64,000 nucleotides of DNA from Bacillota bacterium (GCA_023390555.1 JAEWCQ010000029.1:23810-87809), one strand, 5' to 3'; counted from the first letter of the stretch, positions 50,579 through 60,348 are shown. The notes: generated from the sequence alone by a model not told the origin. Translations and numbers: made by a program.

Positions 50579-52057
50579 TTAATCTACTATCGATACATCA
50601 CCATTTGCTGCAATAAGCTTTTTATAATAGAAAAAACTATCTTTCGGAATTCTCTCATACGTACCTTTGCCATAGTCATCCATATCTACATAGATAAAAC
50701 CATAACGCTTCGACATTTGCCTTGTAGATTCCGATACAAGGTCAATACAGCCCCACCAGGTATAACCAATCAATTCCACTCCATCTTCATTGATAGCCAG
50801 ACTCATATTTTTCACATGTTCACGTAAATACGCAATGCGGTATGGATCGTGAATTTTTCCATCTTCTGAAATAATATCTTTTGCGCCGAGCCCATTTTCT
50901 ACAATAAACAGTGGAACACGATAACGATCATATAGATCCACAAGCGAAATACGCAATCCAATCGGATCCGTCTGCCATCCCCACTCGCTACTTTCCAAAT
51001 ATGGGTTTTTCACTCCATTGACGGTATTACCCGGAGCCATATCAAGTCCTTCGGTTTCAGCAGCCATGCAACTTGTCATATAATAACTGAAACTTACGAA
51101 GTCGACTCTTCCTTCCTTAAGAATACGATTATCCTCTGGATACATTACCAACTCGCATCCCTTATTTTCAATTTCTTTTAACAGGTGAAGAGAATATTCA
51201 CCAAACACCTGAATATCTACATATCGGTATATTCCTCTCATTCGCTGCTGCGTCGCCAGATTATCTTCCGGTTTACAGGTAAATGGATAAAAGCAGAGTT
51301 TTGTCATCATACATCCAATCTTTGCTTTTGAATACATGCTATGGCAAAGCTTTACGGCTAATGCACTTGCCAGCATCTGATGATGCATCGCCTGATAGAT
51401 CGCCTGTTCAAAATTCATATCCTCAAAACGATCCTCTACAAGTGCTCCACTGGTAACCGGATGGCGAAGCATGGCGTCAATTTCATTAAAAGTAATCGAG
51501 TAATTTACATATTCACCGAATTGTTCAAAACATACCTTCGCATATTTTATGAACAAATCAATCACCTCGCGAGAATACCAGCCACGGTAATCCGTCACTA
51601 AAACCAGAGGCGGATCATAATGAGAGAGTGTAACCAGTGGTTCAATCTTGTATTTTCTACACTCTTTCAGCAAATCTTTGTAGAAAGCAATTCCTGCTTC
51701 ATTTGGCTTTTCGTCTCTGGGATCTGTAAATATACGTGACCATGCGATTGACATTCGGTAGACCTTAAAACCCATTTCTGCAAACAGACGTATATCCTCC
51801 TTATAATGATGATAATGCTCAATCCCGCGCCGTTTTGGGTAATTGGATTCGGATCCCGCAGACAGGGCTTCTTCCATATCCTTACTTGTGAATTGAAACT
51901 GCTTCGTAAAATCTGCAATACCTACATCACGAAATGGCAAACAATCTTCTATCGTTATTCCTTTGCCATCTTCATTCCAGGCACCCTCTATCTGATTGGC
52001 CGCGGTAGCACCGCCCCATAAAAATCCATCAGGAAATTTGTAATGCTTTTCTTCCAT
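50579..52057 (-). CDS. bglA: GH1 6-phospho-beta-glucosidase
   Basis: A 492-aa cytoplasmic glycosidase that splits the phosphorylated beta-glucosides brought in by the neighbouring PTS. FLWGGATAANQIEGAW opens the barrel, the acid/base Glu is in SITFNEIDAM, and the nucleophile Glu in FIVENGLGAKD. The phosphate-binding loop of phospho-glucosidases is suggested by KRYGFIYVDMDDYGKGT. Last gene of the bgl operon, 13 bases after the PTS gene. Its end lies 23 bases from the M23 remnant. Confidence 0.92.
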   Translation of the reverse strand: MEEKHYKFPDGFLWGGATAANQIEGAWNEDGKGITIEDCLPFRDVGIADFTKQFQFTSKDMEEALSAGSESNYPKRRGIEHYHHYKEDIRLFAEMGFKVYRMSIAWSRIFTDPRDEKPNEAGIAFYKDLLKECRKYKIEPLVTLSHYDPPLVLVTDYRGWYSREVIDLFIKYAKVCFEQFGEYVNYSITFNEIDAMLRHPVTSGALVEDRFEDMNFEQAIYQAMHHQMLASALAVKLCHSMYSKAKIGCMMTKLCFYPFTCKPEDNLATQQRMRGIYRYVDIQVFGEYSLHLLKEIENKGCELVMYPEDNRILKEGRVDFVSFSYYMTSCMAAETEGLDMAPGNTVNGVKNPYLESSEWGWQTDPIGLRISLVDLYDRYRVPLFIVENGLGAKDIISEDGKIHDPYRIAYLREHVKNMSLAINEDGVELIGYTWWGCIDLVSESTRQMSKRYGFIYVDMDDYGKGTYERIPKDSFFYYKKLIAANGDVSIVD

Positions 52058-52070
52058 ATTTATTTCTCCT

Positions 52071-53924
52071 CTATACTATGATTGTTAATATTTTTTCACC
52101 AGCAACAATTTCTTCTTTTTCGAAATCTGAAAATACATCCTTATAATTATCACTATTTGTGATTACGACTGGTGTTATAGGATCATAATCAGCTGCCTTA
52201 ATGGCTTCAATATCAATATAAGCTAATATATCACCCGTTTTAAAATGATCTCCGAGTTGAACTTTTACATCAAGTGGTGCATTTTTCATGTTTACCGTTT
52301 CCAGTCCGACATGCACTACGCATTCAATCCCATCACTTGATGTGAGTCCCAGGGCATGTCCCGCTACCGTAGTTACAGACCCATCAAAAGGTGCCTTCAG
52401 CTCTGTGCCTGTAGGGATTATAGCAATACCTTTCCCTAACACTTCCGAAGAGAATACTTTATCCGGCACTTTACTGAGTGGCATTCTTTTCCCTTGAACC
52501 GGACTATAGATGGAATGAATTGTATTACTTCCATTTTCGATTATTTCACTATTTTCCTGATCCGCTTTCTGCTTCTCTGAATCAACTTTCTCGTCAATGC
52601 CTAAAATCAAAACAATTGAAAAACCAAGAACTGTGGAAATCACCATTCCAACACATACAGCCCAGAATCCGGAACCCACAAAAACAGGAAGAGACAGGAT
52701 ACATGAGTTTACATATGCATTTGCGGTGCCTCCAAAGTATGCTACAAAAGCACCCGCAATTCCACCTGCAATCATATCCGCTATCAACGCATTCTTATAT
52801 TTCAGCAGAATTCCATAAATACCTGGTTCTGTGATACCCAAAAACGAAGATATGGTAGCTGATGCCGCTATAGATTTGTTCTCTGACTTTTTCACTTTAA
52901 ACCAGACTCCCAAACAGGTGCCAAATATTGCCATCGTTCCCATAGTATTTACTGGAAGAATCACATCATAACCCATGACTGAAATATTTTGTAAAATAAC
53001 TGCACCAAGAGACAAATGCATACCGGTAAATACCAGTAAGGAACGTGTGGATCCTATGACTGCTCCTGCCAGTATCGGCGATGTATGAAATAACCAGGTA
53101 AATAAATTTGCAATGCCCAGACTCAGGTAATTTGCAATCGGCCCGGTAATTCCCAAAGTAATCGGTGCCATAATAACCGCCACAATTAATGGAGTGAATA
53201 CCAGCCGTAATATCTGTGGGACTATAGAATCTACCCATTTGTATATGTACTTCATAACATATACGCTGAGCATAATTGGTATACTGCTTGCTGCATATTT
53301 TACAAATGGGATTGGAAGTCCGAACAGACTCATTGGATCAAGTTTATCTGCCAGACCTGCAGTCATGGTCGGATACATAAGGAATCCAGCCAGCAGCAAC
53401 GCCATTGGGATATTCGTTTTAAATCGTTTTGCTGAAGTATACGCAATAAAAAACGGCATAAAGTAGAACACGGTATCCGCAACGATACTCATAACACTAA
53501 TCAAAGATGATGCGGGATTGAAGCCCAAAAAGCTTGTCATGATGGTAACAATTCCTTTAAGAATACCAGTACCAGCCATAACAGGAATAATCGGCAGAAT
53601 AATTGCTGAAATTGTCTCAAAGATTCCACCAATCCGCATTTTCTCTTTCTTTTCTTTTGTATCCTGATCCATTACAAAGCCGGTTTTTGTAATAATCGCA
53701 TTGTATACTTTTTCCACATCATTTCCAATGATGATTTGAAGCTGCTCCGTCTGAAATTGAACTCCTAAAACTCCATCCAGCTTTTTAATCTTCTCAACAT
53801 CAATAACCGAAGTATCTTTTAAATAAAAACGTAAGCGGGTAACACAGTGAAATAATTCTTTTATATTCTGTTTACCACCCACTTCTCTGATGATATCGGA
53901 TGCCAGCTGATTCACGTTAATCAT
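52071..53924 (-). CDS. bglF: PTS beta-glucoside EIIBCA
   Basis: A 617-aa fused transporter. EIIB (1-85) has its phosphocysteine in LFHCVTRLRFYLKD; EIIC (about 105-450) has ten or so membrane segments with GITEPGIYGI; EIIA (about 470-617) has the phosphohistidine in ECVVHVGLETVNM. It imports and phosphorylates aryl- or cello-type beta-glucosides and also controls the antiterminator encoded just upstream by phosphorylation. AGAGG precedes the ATG. Confidence 0.93.
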   Translation of the reverse strand: MINVNQLASDIIREVGGKQNIKELFHCVTRLRFYLKDTSVIDVEKIKKLDGVLGVQFQTEQLQIIIGNDVEKVYNAIITKTGFVMDQDTKEKKEKMRIGGIFETISAIILPIIPVMAGTGILKGIVTIMTSFLGFNPASSLISVMSIVADTVFYFMPFFIAYTSAKRFKTNIPMALLLAGFLMYPTMTAGLADKLDPMSLFGLPIPFVKYAASSIPIMLSVYVMKYIYKWVDSIVPQILRLVFTPLIVAVIMAPITLGITGPIANYLSLGIANLFTWLFHTSPILAGAVIGSTRSLLVFTGMHLSLGAVILQNISVMGYDVILPVNTMGTMAIFGTCLGVWFKVKKSENKSIAASATISSFLGITEPGIYGILLKYKNALIADMIAGGIAGAFVAYFGGTANAYVNSCILSLPVFVGSGFWAVCVGMVISTVLGFSIVLILGIDEKVDSEKQKADQENSEIIENGSNTIHSIYSPVQGKRMPLSKVPDKVFSSEVLGKGIAIIPTGTELKAPFDGSVTTVAGHALGLTSSDGIECVVHVGLETVNMKNAPLDVKVQLGDHFKTGDILAYIDIEAIKAADYDPITPVVITNSDNYKDVFSDFEKEEIVAGEKILTIIV

Positions 53925-53938
53925 TATTACACCTCTTT

Positions 53939-54790
53939 CTATTTATTAGAGTGAAATTCATTTGAAATACGACTGATATGAATGGTTAGGTACAGTTGCT
54001 CCGATGGAGTAATGAAATATTTATACTCTATCTCTAAAAATTTCATGATGCGCTGCATACACGTAAATGAGTTTTTGTATCTTTCACTAAGCATCTGAAG
54101 TAACTGTAAATCCTCATTATCGGATGGTTGTTTTTTTCCGGTAACCATTCGCTGTACAAAAAATTTTAAATGTGTCATTAATCGATAATATTCCAGGGAT
54201 TCTTCATTAAACTCAATACGAAAATAGTTTCTAATTATCGTTCTGATTTGCTGAACCAACTTTGTGATCTCTAGAGTTTCGTTCATATGCATCCCAAAGG
54301 ATGCATTGACAAAATGCAAGGCAAGAAATGCGGCCTCATCTTCCGGCAGTGAAATGGAAAATCGCTTATTTAAATATTCAATCGCTTCCATACCTGCTTT
54401 AAATTCTTCTCTATACAGCATTTTCGTTTCTAACAGCAGCCTGTTGTGAAATTCCAATCCCTCTCTATTGCGCTGTGCCGCAAAGTATATATGGTCCGTC
54501 AAAGACAAATATAAATTATTCGTCATTTCTTTTCCCAAACATAATTTTGCATTATGAATGATATGATCCGCTGCTTCCAGGTACTCATGAGGTATTTCTT
54601 TTAACAGAGCCTCAAACTTTTTACCCAGTTCAGATACTCTTTTTGTAAAAATACGCTCGATTTTACTTTCATCAACTTCATCACCATGCTTCTTCTGGTA
54701 TGCAACGCCGCATCCCATTACAATGATGTCATTCCCTTCATCATCTACAGCAATTGCAATATTGTTATTGAGCATTTTTGCAATTTTCAC
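53939..54790 (-). CDS. licT: BglG/LicT-family transcriptional antiterminator
   Basis: A 283-aa RNA-binding regulator: CAT domain (residues 1-55, KIAKMLNNNIAIAVDDEGNDIIVMGCG) and two PRDs with the phosphorylatable histidines in AADHIIHNAK, SLTDHIYFA and ALHFVNASFG. The start is GTG at 54790, since AAGGAGG lies seven bases before and relatives begin KIAK; the longer reading to 54811 lies in the terminator tail. The RAT sequence it should bind lies directly upstream, so it controls its own operon. Confidence 0.92.
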   Translation of the reverse strand: MKIAKMLNNNIAIAVDDEGNDIIVMGCGVAYQKKHGDEVDESKIERIFTKRVSELGKKFEALLKEIPHEYLEAADHIIHNAKLCLGKEMTNNLYLSLTDHIYFAAQRNREGLEFHNRLLLETKMLYREEFKAGMEAIEYLNKRFSISLPEDEAAFLALHFVNASFGMHMNETLEITKLVQQIRTIIRNYFRIEFNEESLEYYRLMTHLKFFVQRMVTGKKQPSDNEDLQLLQMLSERYKNSFTCMQRIMKFLEIEYKYFITPSEQLYLTIHISRISNEFHSNK

Positions 54791-54809
54791 AATACACCTC
54801 CTTAAAAAC

Positions 54810-54899
54810 AAAAAAAACAGGTCAATACTAAGGGAACTAACTTGTTATGAAACAAGTAAAGAATCACTTTTAGTATTGCCTGCTAAGCAGTAACAAACC
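54810..54899 (-). promoter_or_regulatory. RAT antiterminator overlapping an intrinsic terminator (bgl leader)
   Basis: The minus-strand leader carries GGTTTGTTACTGCTTAGCAG, continuing to 54868, a good match to the ribonucleic antiterminator bound by BglG/LicT proteins. Its 3' half (54870-54882) also pairs with 54818-54831 to form a stem followed by eight T residues (54810-54817). The two structures exclude each other, which is the classical switch. Confidence 0.9.
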
Positions 54900-54922
54900 G
54901 CATCAAGTTCTTATTAAATTTT

Positions 54923-54970
54923 TATAGGCGCCTATATGTTTTTTATATCATGGTTTGATCTATTTGTAAA
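54923..54970 (-). promoter_or_regulatory. bgl operon promoter with downstream perfect palindrome
   Basis: TTTACA (54965-54970) and TATAAA (54942-54947) are 17 bases apart on the minus strand. At the expected start site lies TATAGGCGCCTATA (54923-54936), a perfect 14-bp palindrome that could be an operator. The remaining gap to 55137 (about 165 bases) shows nothing assignable. Confidence 0.65.
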
Positions 54971-55137
54971 GTTTTTTTGATTAATTCAACGATTTTTGTC
55001 ACTTTTCAACAAATTCAAGCTCAATTTTTCATATAAACCATATAACGGAAAGGCTATTAAAACACTATTACTGAGGATTATCTTTCTATGCAGATTCCAG
55101 TTTATTTTCTCCAACTGTTTCATTACGCTTTCAATTG

Positions 55138-56259
55138 TTATGGTTTTTTCTTCCCTCCAATCAGCCATGCGCCGATGAGCGAAGTGAGTGGGACGGCTAA
55201 GACAACTCCCATGCTGGAGGACAGTCCCTGCATCAATTCAATTCCGACCGAATACATATTGATAACCTGCCGGTACTGGTAGTTATAAGCATAAATAAAA
55301 ACAAGAGTGTTGATCGAACCCCCTGTAAATGCAAGAATCAGCGTATTAGACATTGTTCCCATCATATCCTTTCCCACATTCATACCCGACCGGAACAAAT
55401 CTGCTGGTGTCATTTGCGGATTATTCTCCTTCAGTTCATTCAGAGTAGATGCAATCGACATTCCGACATCCATGACAGCACCCAGTGTTGCAATCAGAAT
55501 GCCTGCAAATAAAAGTTCCCCTACCTTGATATCTGTCATCCCCTCCACGTAAATGAGGTTATCAATATCATCAACATTATATCCGGTAATATGTGCTGCA
55601 TTACCAAAGATCCATGCAAACACGCCTGCCACTACGACACCGAGTATCGTTCCTGCCATTGCCGCTATCGACTTTTTGGATAGTCCGTCAATCAACAGCA
55701 TTGTTACCACTGTTGTAATTGTTACAACGAAAATTGCAGCAAGAACCGGAGAAACACCCCTATAAATCATTGGAAGGAAAAGAAAGAAAATGCACAGCAT
55801 TGTAAAAGAAAGTCCTGCAATGGAAGAAATACCTTTCTTCCCACCAATCAAAAGCATCACTCCTGCAAAAACAACTACCATCAGCCAGATGACCGGTTCT
55901 CGGTTAAAGGTATATACGCTTGCAACAATTTCATCCTGGGATTCACTTACAATGGCAACAACCTTCATACCTACTTCGCAGTGTGCTCCAAACAGATAAC
56001 CGGAGGAACTGGTGGCTTCAACACTTTCACCCTTATGGTCTCCTGTCAAAAGCTTCAGCGTCACAATCTGGTTTCCAACGATATTTCCGTTTTCCGTAAC
56101 ATTGTCCTCTGTAATTTGCGTTACTTCTGCTTTTTCAAAATCTCTGCCTTCTGTCTCCAGCAAGGCTGTCTTATCAATCCCGCGAAAAGACAGCAAAAAC
56201 AGAAGAAAGAGGATGCCGGCTGCTGCCACGCACCCTCCTTTGATTATTTTCTTCTTCAT
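55138..56259 (-). CDS. YibE/F-family membrane protein
   Basis: A 373-aa protein with one N-terminal membrane segment, an outside beta-rich domain of about 110 residues (VTLKLLTGDHKGESVEA), and seven or eight further segments, the pattern of YibE/F proteins. The family is unassigned, though it has been linked to transport in several bacteria. Its ATG follows the stop of the metallophosphoesterase gene by one base, so the two are co-translated. The C-terminus ends GGKKKP. Confidence 0.85.
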   Translation of the reverse strand: MKKKIIKGGCVAAAGILFLLFLLSFRGIDKTALLETEGRDFEKAEVTQITEDNVTENGNIVGNQIVTLKLLTGDHKGESVEATSSSGYLFGAHCEVGMKVVAIVSESQDEIVASVYTFNREPVIWLMVVVFAGVMLLIGGKKGISSIAGLSFTMLCIFFLFLPMIYRGVSPVLAAIFVVTITTVVTMLLIDGLSKKSIAAMAGTILGVVVAGVFAWIFGNAAHITGYNVDDIDNLIYVEGMTDIKVGELLFAGILIATLGAVMDVGMSIASTLNELKENNPQMTPADLFRSGMNVGKDMMGTMSNTLILAFTGGSINTLVFIYAYNYQYRQVINMYSVGIELMQGLSSSMGVVLAVPLTSLIGAWLIGGKKKP

Positions 56260-56260
56260 T

Positions 56261-58837
56261 CTACTTCACTTTCACCTTGATTACCTTACTGTATGAGCCG
56301 TAAATCTTTTCCCCCGAAACAGTTTTATAGGCGCGTACCTTTACATAATATGTCTTTTTAGAGGTAAGCGATTTCAATACCTGCGTCGATTTTGTTGTAG
56401 TCTTGGTCTTTGCCTTGCTAAATTTACTGCTTGTCGAATACTTAATTTCATACCCGCTTACTTTACCGGCAACCGTTGAGAACTTGACGGTTGCTTTTTT
56501 GCTTCCGGCTTCTATCGATTTTAAAGTCACTTTCTTAGGAACAATGTGAAATGTTACTTTTTTTGTACCTGTATAAGTTCCTTTTCCGGTAATAGTAGCT
56601 GTCGCTTTTCCAGTGTACTTATTATTGGAATATGTTACGGTGTAATCCGTTCCGCTTTTAAGCACCTTACCATTATATTTTACAGTGAAAGACGGAGTGA
56701 TTGCTTTTCCGGTATATGTCTTATCGGTAATCGTTGTAACAGCTACACTGCTTATATTTGTATTCTTTACCAGCGCTGCTTTCGCATTGGTGAGTGCAAG
56801 TATTGACGCTTCAACCTCTGAATTTATCGCTTTGGTATCAGCAAGCACTGTCTGTGCACCGCTCATTGCCTGTTCAAATGCTTTGTAGCTGTCCGCTGTA
56901 TAGGTCTTCTTTGCTGTCACGACTGTTTTTTTCCCGTCATCTACCAAAGACTGTAAGGAGGATTTATCCACATTTACGTTGGCAATCGTGAATGCATCAT
57001 CAATTTTTTCATTCGTATCGGTACGGTAGGTATTGATGGATAAGGTATCTCCATTTACCTCTATAATAGAATAGGTCGGTACATCCTCCTGCCAGCGTGC
57101 TGCAACATAGGTCTGCATTCTCGGAACCAGATCGTAATATTTACTTCCGGAGGAGGAGCCTGCGGTCATATAAAGGATTCCTTCCGGATTGATTACCGCC
57201 TCGCTCTTTGTGGTTACTTCCTCTACCGCATCTGCATCCATGATCGCATTCAGATAACTCAAATATTTCTGATCTGCTTCATCGGTCGTCGTACTTTGAA
57301 TATTTCCCGGTGCTACGGTAAGCGTAGTTGTCGTGTCACCGTTCGTGTCCATATCCTTTTCCAGCTCACTGTCAAATTCATCATCGCTATAGCTCTTTGT
57401 AAGCTCGGATGCTGTACCACCAAGAAGCATCTTGGAACGGGAGTATGCGTGATCGTGCCCGGTTAAAACCATATCCACGTCATTTGCTTCAAAATATGGA
57501 GTCAGCTCATATCGGAGATTTGTGATTTCAGGTTCATTGGAATGCTCCGCAGATCCGTAGATGTCCTGGTGCATCGATACAATTCTCCATTTGCAGTCCG
57601 TGTTCGCCGCTACTGCCTGCTCCATAAACTGCTTATGCTCTGCGACATTCGTATCCTGTGTGTTTAAAACCATAAAAAGCACGGAGCCATAGGTGAACCA
57701 GTAATCTCCGCCAACAATGCCGTTGGAACCCAGCTCGCTGTTATTCGGCGTATTAAAGTGGTAGGTATAGTTCGCGTTGTCCGCATCATGATTTCCAACT
57801 GTGGTTGCTACCGGAAGAGATTTTAAAATATCAGGACTTAAATATCCTGCATACTCCACTTCGCTGTTAGCAGCATTTTTGTTCGGTGCTTTTGCCTTTG
57901 TTGTCTGAATCTGATCACCAGCCGACATTACAAAACTAGCCTGATAATCCGTTTTATCCATCGCCGCGTTTAAGGTCATTTCCCAGTTAAAGGAATCGCT
58001 GCATACTGCATCCGACTGGGCGTCATAAAACTCTTGCGTATCCTTTCCTTTCAGCTCATTAGAGGAACCAATCTGCGGGTCTCCCACATAGATAAAGCTG
58101 AAACTATCTGTGGCTTTTACCGTATACGCAACCGGTTCTGAATATAAACCATTCTCTTTCTCATAGCTGTAATAATAAGTCGTTCCGGCTTTCAAACCTG
58201 TTGCTGTAACTTTATTGGAATAGTATGTACTTCCTTCTGCGTCCGTCTCATTTTCCACCACGATCTGTGCTGCAGCATACACCTTGGCATTGCGCATACT
58301 TCTTCCCTCACCGATGATCAACTTTGGTGTCGTACTGTCTGCCAGATCCAGTGAAGTGGATTCGACCAGTGCTGCCATCTCAAGACTAACTTCATCTGAC
58401 TGTGTCTCCGCTGACTCTGATGCTTCACTCTCTGTAGCCTGTGTTTCGGTTCCCTCCGACTTTGATGCTTCGCTTTCTGCCGCCGTTTCTTCCGTTTGCT
58501 CTGATTCAGATGTTTCGCTCTCACTTGTACCTGACGCCTGCCCGCTGTCTGCTGTTGCAGTATTTTTTGAATACCATGCAAAATTAAGCTGAGTTTCATC
58601 GGTCCCGGGAGTTAATGAAATTTGTGTCCAATCCGTTTTAACCTGACTGTTCCACTCGTTTTTCCAACTGGTCCATAATGCAGATACACCCATATCTGCC
58701 GCCACAGCTTCTCCATTCGTTTTTCCATCCGGTGCCGCAGTATAACTACTGCCAGCCAGAACAGAAGCAGTATTCGAGACAAAAATTGAAGATACTAAAG
58801 TTACCGCTAAAATCCGTGTCCGCCATTTGCTTTTCAT
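56261..58837 (-). CDS. secreted metallophosphoesterase with Ser/Glu-rich linker and beta repeats
   Basis: An 858-aa exported protein. Signal peptide (1-28), purple-acid-phosphatase-like N-domain, interrupted by a Ser/Glu/Thr low-complexity stretch (about 95-155), then the calcineurin-like core: FIYVGDPQIGSSNE, TVGNHDADNANYTYHF and GHDHAYSRSKM supply the metal ligands. After it come a FIVAR-like helical repeat, one Ig-like and one fibronectin-III-like domain. There is no LPXTG or S-layer motif, so it is secreted or held by the C-terminal domains. It likely releases phosphate from organic esters. Confidence 0.88.
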   Translation of the reverse strand: MKSKWRTRILAVTLVSSIFVSNTASVLAGSSYTAAPDGKTNGEAVAADMGVSALWTSWKNEWNSQVKTDWTQISLTPGTDETQLNFAWYSKNTATADSGQASGTSESETSESEQTEETAAESEASKSEGTETQATESEASESAETQSDEVSLEMAALVESTSLDLADSTTPKLIIGEGRSMRNAKVYAAAQIVVENETDAEGSTYYSNKVTATGLKAGTTYYYSYEKENGLYSEPVAYTVKATDSFSFIYVGDPQIGSSNELKGKDTQEFYDAQSDAVCSDSFNWEMTLNAAMDKTDYQASFVMSAGDQIQTTKAKAPNKNAANSEVEYAGYLSPDILKSLPVATTVGNHDADNANYTYHFNTPNNSELGSNGIVGGDYWFTYGSVLFMVLNTQDTNVAEHKQFMEQAVAANTDCKWRIVSMHQDIYGSAEHSNEPEITNLRYELTPYFEANDVDMVLTGHDHAYSRSKMLLGGTASELTKSYSDDEFDSELEKDMDTNGDTTTTLTVAPGNIQSTTTDEADQKYLSYLNAIMDADAVEEVTTKSEAVINPEGILYMTAGSSSGSKYYDLVPRMQTYVAARWQEDVPTYSIIEVNGDTLSINTYRTDTNEKIDDAFTIANVNVDKSSLQSLVDDGKKTVVTAKKTYTADSYKAFEQAMSGAQTVLADTKAINSEVEASILALTNAKAALVKNTNISSVAVTTITDKTYTGKAITPSFTVKYNGKVLKSGTDYTVTYSNNKYTGKATATITGKGTYTGTKKVTFHIVPKKVTLKSIEAGSKKATVKFSTVAGKVSGYEIKYSTSSKFSKAKTKTTTKSTQVLKSLTSKKTYYVKVRAYKTVSGEKIYGSYSKVIKVKVK

Positions 58838-58879
58838 CAGCCGCTCTCCTTATATTCAGATCATTTTTTAACAAGCTCA

Positions 58880-58907
58880 TTATAACATCCGCCTTTAAAT
58901 TGTCAAT
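58880..58907 (-). promoter_or_regulatory. promoter of the metallophosphoesterase-YibE/F operon
   Basis: Minus-strand TTGACA (58902-58907) and TATAAT (58880-58885) with a 16-base spacer, 42 bases before the ATG. Both boxes are perfect consensus. No PHO-box-like direct repeat was recognised upstream. Confidence 0.75.
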
Positions 58908-59095
58908 TAATTCATAAAATTATACAAATATTTAACACAATTTACAAATGTTTTTTACAATAGTTTTATATATGCTGCTAATCTTTACCAGTAATTTACA
59001 CAATTGTATCATTCCCACCTGCTAACAGCTACAATGACGAAAGCCAGAATTCAGACCTTCATACGAACCTGCAACGCGGGACTGCAGCAAAAAAA

Positions 59096-59126
59096 GTGGA
59101 GTTCGGATTTACCTCGAACTCCACTT
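59096..59126. terminator. orphan hairpin with minus-strand T-tail
   Basis: AGTGGAGTTCG and CGAACTCCACT form a perfect 11-bp stem with a 9-base loop; on the minus strand it is followed by six or seven T residues. No minus-strand gene lies directly upstream, because the TspO gene is on the plus strand. It could stop antisense transcription toward the phosphatase promoter. The rest of 58908-59169 shows AT-rich sequence and nothing else assignable. Confidence 0.5.
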
Positions 59127-59169
59127 ACATTCGTTTTTTATACTTTTCATAAACTTTAATCTTTTGGAA

Positions 59170-59175
59170 TATAAT
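59170..59175 (+). promoter_or_regulatory. -10 box of the tspO gene
   Basis: TATAAT on the plus strand, 19 bases before the TTG start and directly ahead of AGGAGG (59182). The -35 is weak. The untranslated leader must be very short. Confidence 0.45.
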
Positions 59176-59194
59176 AGATCCAGGAGGTGATTAC

Positions 59195-59665
59195 TTGAAA
59201 ACCAACTGGAAAATACTTTTCATTTGTATTGCAATTCCACTTATTGGAGGTGGCGTTGCAGGCTTTATTTCCAAGAACAGCATGAATGCTTTCACGGCTC
59301 TGAATAAGCCCCCCTTATCCCCTCCAGGCTGGCTGTTTCCAGTTGTCTGGACAATTCTCTATCTTTTAATGGGCATTGCCTCCTACCTCATCCTCACTTC
59401 AGACGCACCGCAGAAAGATGTTGGTAACGCTTTAAAACTCTATTTTATACAGCTTTTCTTTAACTTTCTCTGGCCTATTTTGTTCTTTCAATTAGAACTG
59501 TATTCTTTTGCATTTATCTGGCTTATTGTTTTATGGCTGTTGATTCTGGCTACCATTATTTCTTTTTCACGCATTTCAAAACCAGCGGCTTATTTGATGG
59601 TCCCATATCTTTTATGGGTAACTTTTGCCGGGTATCTAAATCTCGGTATTGCAATCCTGAATTAA
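59195..59665 (+). CDS. tspO: TspO/MBR-family membrane protein
   Basis: A 156-aa five-segment membrane protein. GGGVAGFISKNSMNAFTALNKPPLSPPGWLF-like opening (shortened here), the PPGWLFPVVWTILYLLMGIASYL region and the FFNFLWPILFF and YLLWVTFAGYLNLGIAILN segments are diagnostic. TspO binds porphyrins and cholesterol-like ligands and may degrade or transport tetrapyrroles. Translation starts at TTG (59195), with AGGAGG eight bases upstream and no ATG nearby. Confidence 0.92.
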   Translation: MKTNWKILFICIAIPLIGGGVAGFISKNSMNAFTALNKPPLSPPGWLFPVVWTILYLLMGIASYLILTSDAPQKDVGNALKLYFIQLFFNFLWPILFFQLELYSFAFIWLIVLWLLILATIISFSRISKPAAYLMVPYLLWVTFAGYLNLGIAILN

Positions 59666-59728
59666 ATCTTAAATTGTGGTTCTCTCACGAAGCCGTCCCA
59701 TATCCCGCTCTTTTCTTTGTGCCTGAAA

Positions 59729-60337
59729 CTACAAAACAGGAACGTCAAACTCCTTCTCTTTGTAATAGTATTTTCTGTCTTCATCCGTAATTTGTCTCAT
59801 TATCCTGCACGGATTTCCAGCCGCAATGACATGATCCGGAATATCTTTAAACACAACACTTCCGGCTCCAATTACAACATTATTTCCGATGGTTACTCCT
59901 GGTAAAATGACAGTATTTCCGCCAATCCATACATTATCTCCAATCGTAATAGATATCCCATATTCATATCCGGTATTGCTGCTATCCGGGTGGATTGGAT
60001 GTCCTGCTGTGTAAATTGCAACATTGGGCGCTATCTGTGCATTTTTACCAATTGTCACTTTTCCCACATCCAGTATCATAAGGTTATAATTCGCAAAGAA
60101 ATTTTCGCCCACTTCTATATTATATCCGTAATCGCAATGAAAGGGCGCTTCAATCCAGACATTTTCCCCCGTCTTTCCCAATATACGTTTCAGAATAGCA
60201 GGAATTTTCTTAGTATCCTTTGGTGGAAGTGTATTAAAATCATATATTTTCTGTTTACATTCCGCACGTTCTTCTCCAAGTCCTGCCATCCATGCTTTAT
60301 ATGGCAATCCGGCTAACATTCTTTCTTTTTGATTCAT
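59729..60337 (-). CDS. sugar O-acetyltransferase (Maa/LacA type)
   Basis: A 202-aa left-handed beta-helix acetyltransferase. MLAGLPYKAW is the typical Maa-domain opening, the catalytic His is in YTAGHPIHPD, and the hexapeptide repeats run from VEVGENF-like to GNNVVIGAGSVVFKDIPDHVIAAGNPC. It acetylates maltose, galactosides or similar sugars with acetyl-CoA. The ATG at 60337 follows AAAGGAA; the PHP gene ends 11 bases upstream, with which it is probably co-transcribed. A paralogue stands on the far side of that gene. Confidence 0.9.
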   Translation of the reverse strand: MNQKERMLAGLPYKAWMAGLGEERAECKQKIYDFNTLPPKDTKKIPAILKRILGKTGENVWIEAPFHCDYGYNIEVGENFFANYNLMILDVGKVTIGKNAQIAPNVAIYTAGHPIHPDSSNTGYEYGISITIGDNVWIGGNTVILPGVTIGNNVVIGAGSVVFKDIPDHVIAAGNPCRIMRQITDEDRKYYYKEKEFDVPVL

Positions 60338-60348
60338 ACTATTTCCTT

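Noticed and set aside
54986..55168. 60-codon minus-strand ORF overlapping the end of the YibE/F gene
   Set aside because: It starts inside the YibE/F coding sequence, has no suitable ribosome site for either Met, and shows no familiar motif; treated as chance.
58380..58545. Repeated Ser/Glu/Thr codons as a DNA repeat array
   Set aside because: The repetition is irregular at the base level and explained by the low-complexity linker of the phosphoesterase.
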